NCBI GenBank assembly: GCA_017883345.1
Contig: JADGNT010000413.1
Location: 1 to 5,345 of the forward strand
Length of the DNA: 5,345 nucleotides
Origin: Candidatus Solibacter sp.
GTDB taxonomy: Bacteria > Acidobacteriota > Terriglobia > Bryobacterales > Bryobacteraceae
Direction of reading: 5' to 3'
The position numbers and the translations under genes are program-made. Numbering within the stretch: the first letter of the stretch is position 1; every line of letters begins with the position of its first letter. Below, in pieces: positions 5,056 through 5,345 of this stretch. The notes below the pieces were generated by a model. It was given only the letters and a program-made list of their open reading frames with translations, was not told where the DNA came from and ran no database searches.

Positions 5056-5140
5056 GTAGCGTAGCCTTTTAGGCTGCCATGGCCCCAGTCGTGGGGGCAT
5101 TCTTCCTCCGCGCCGCCGCGCCACAAAACTCTGCGCGATG
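5056..5140 (+). repeat. 85-bp hairpin-rich direct repeat, copy 2
   Basis: This is the second copy of the element at 923-1007, with 83 of 85 bases identical and in the same orientation. It lies in the convergent gap between the DUF4097 gene and the minus-strand membrane protein, beginning 72 bp after the former's stop and ending one base before the latter's stop codon. The first and third stem-loops are unchanged; the central one (5079-5100) has a G-G mismatch at 5082/5097, the result of one of the two substitutions. The preceding stretch 4984-5055 shows nothing recognisable apart from a C-run and T-rich patches. Confidence 0.93.
5079..5105 (+). terminator. Weakened terminator-like hairpin in repeat copy 2
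   Basis: The stem corresponds to 946-967 in copy 1 but carries G instead of C at 5082, leaving five contiguous inner pairs (5083-5087 with 5092-5096) and three outer pairs around one mismatch. The same short TCTTCC tract follows. It could still end the DUF4097 transcript, though less well than copy 1. Confidence 0.4.
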
Positions 5141-5141
5141 A

Positions 5142-5345
5142 TTAGCCCCGCGGCGTGGAACGCGCGGCCGGCCAGATCGCCGCGAGCAGCATGCCTGCCA
5201 GGGTGGCGAGCGAAAGTGCCGCGGCCCCGCGCATGCCGGGCGGATGGTAGCGCATCTCGATGCGATGGGGGCCGGCGGGCACGGCGACGGCGCGGATAGC
5301 GGTGTCGGCGCGGAGCACGTCGATGGGTTTGCCGTCGAGGGTGGC
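5142..5345 (-). CDS. C-terminal fragment of a membrane protein, probably YfhO family (runs off the right edge)
   Basis: The minus-strand frame enters at the window edge and ends with TAA (5144-5142), giving the last 67 residues. The visible part begins ATLDGKPIDVLRADTAIRAV, then AVPAGPHRIEMRYHPPGMR, then a hydrophobic helix (about 41-60, with LATLAGMLLAAIW) and a short basic tail. A beta-rich piece with the pattern DGxPxxVLRAD...RAVxVPAGxHxIxxxY just before a final membrane helix is the usual ending of YfhO-type membrane proteins, which are large multi-pass proteins thought to transfer sugars from polyprenyl-phosphate carriers outside the cytoplasm. Most of the gene lies beyond the window, so the catalytic region is not visible and other multi-pass proteins with the same ending are possible. 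It is convergent with the DUF4097 gene, with repeat copy 2 between them. Confidence 0.65.
   Translation of the reverse strand, partial: ATLDGKPIDVLRADTAIRAVAVPAGPHRIEMRYHPPGMRGAAALSLATLAGMLLAAIWPAARSTPRG

Noticed and set aside
923..5140. The block between the repeats as a composite transposon or integron
   Set aside because: There is no transposase, integrase or terminal inverted repeat, and no target-site duplication is visible at the repeat edges.

Overview
The window is GC-rich, densely coded bacterial DNA. Gene content, composition and dispersed hairpin repeats suggest an Acidobacteria-type soil bacterium, perhaps Solibacter/Bryobacter-like. That placement is inference from style, because there is no rRNA or marker gene. 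Two envelope lipoproteins, a polyprenyl-phosphate-type GT2 glycosyltransferase and a probable YfhO-type membrane protein point to cell-envelope and surface-glycan functions.

Layout, left to right: (1) the first codons of a minus-strand gene leaving the window (1-62), divergent from (2) a short lipoprotein related to amidohydrolases but lacking their metal ligands (120-926). (3) An 85-bp hairpin-rich repeat starts at that gene's stop codon (923-1007). (4) A GT2 glycosyltransferase lies on the minus strand (1050-1907), downstream of (5) a MazF/PemK-type toxin-antitoxin pair, also minus strand (antitoxin 2316-2540, toxin 1993-2319). The two TA genes share a 4-nt TTGA overlap. (6) Divergently, a three-part protein runs on the plus strand: class I methyltransferase, Trm112-like zinc ribbon and C-terminal beta-rich domain (2595-4013). 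It is followed 46 bp later by (7) a DUF4097-type beta-repeat lipoprotein (4060-4983). (8) A second copy of the 85-bp repeat (5056-5140, 83 of 85 bases identical, same orientation) sits between this gene and (9) the C-terminus of a minus-strand, probably YfhO-like, membrane protein (5142-5345).

How the parts may work together: a GT2 enzyme of this type normally charges a polyprenyl phosphate with a sugar, and YfhO-like proteins are thought to use such lipid-linked sugars on the outer face of the membrane. The methyltransferase resembles proteins found among surface-polysaccharide genes. A shared glycan pathway is plausible but not shown. The TA pair is a separate module. The two repeats bracket the whole block from the GT to the DUF4097 gene. 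Each lies in a convergent intergenic gap just past a plus-strand gene, which fits a dispersed terminator-like repeat and also makes recombination across the block possible.

No tRNA, rRNA, CRISPR array, transposase or known riboswitch was seen. The most unusual items are the repeat pair, the metal-ligand-less amidohydrolase relative and the three-domain methyltransferase. I do not see a clear new multi-gene defence system.
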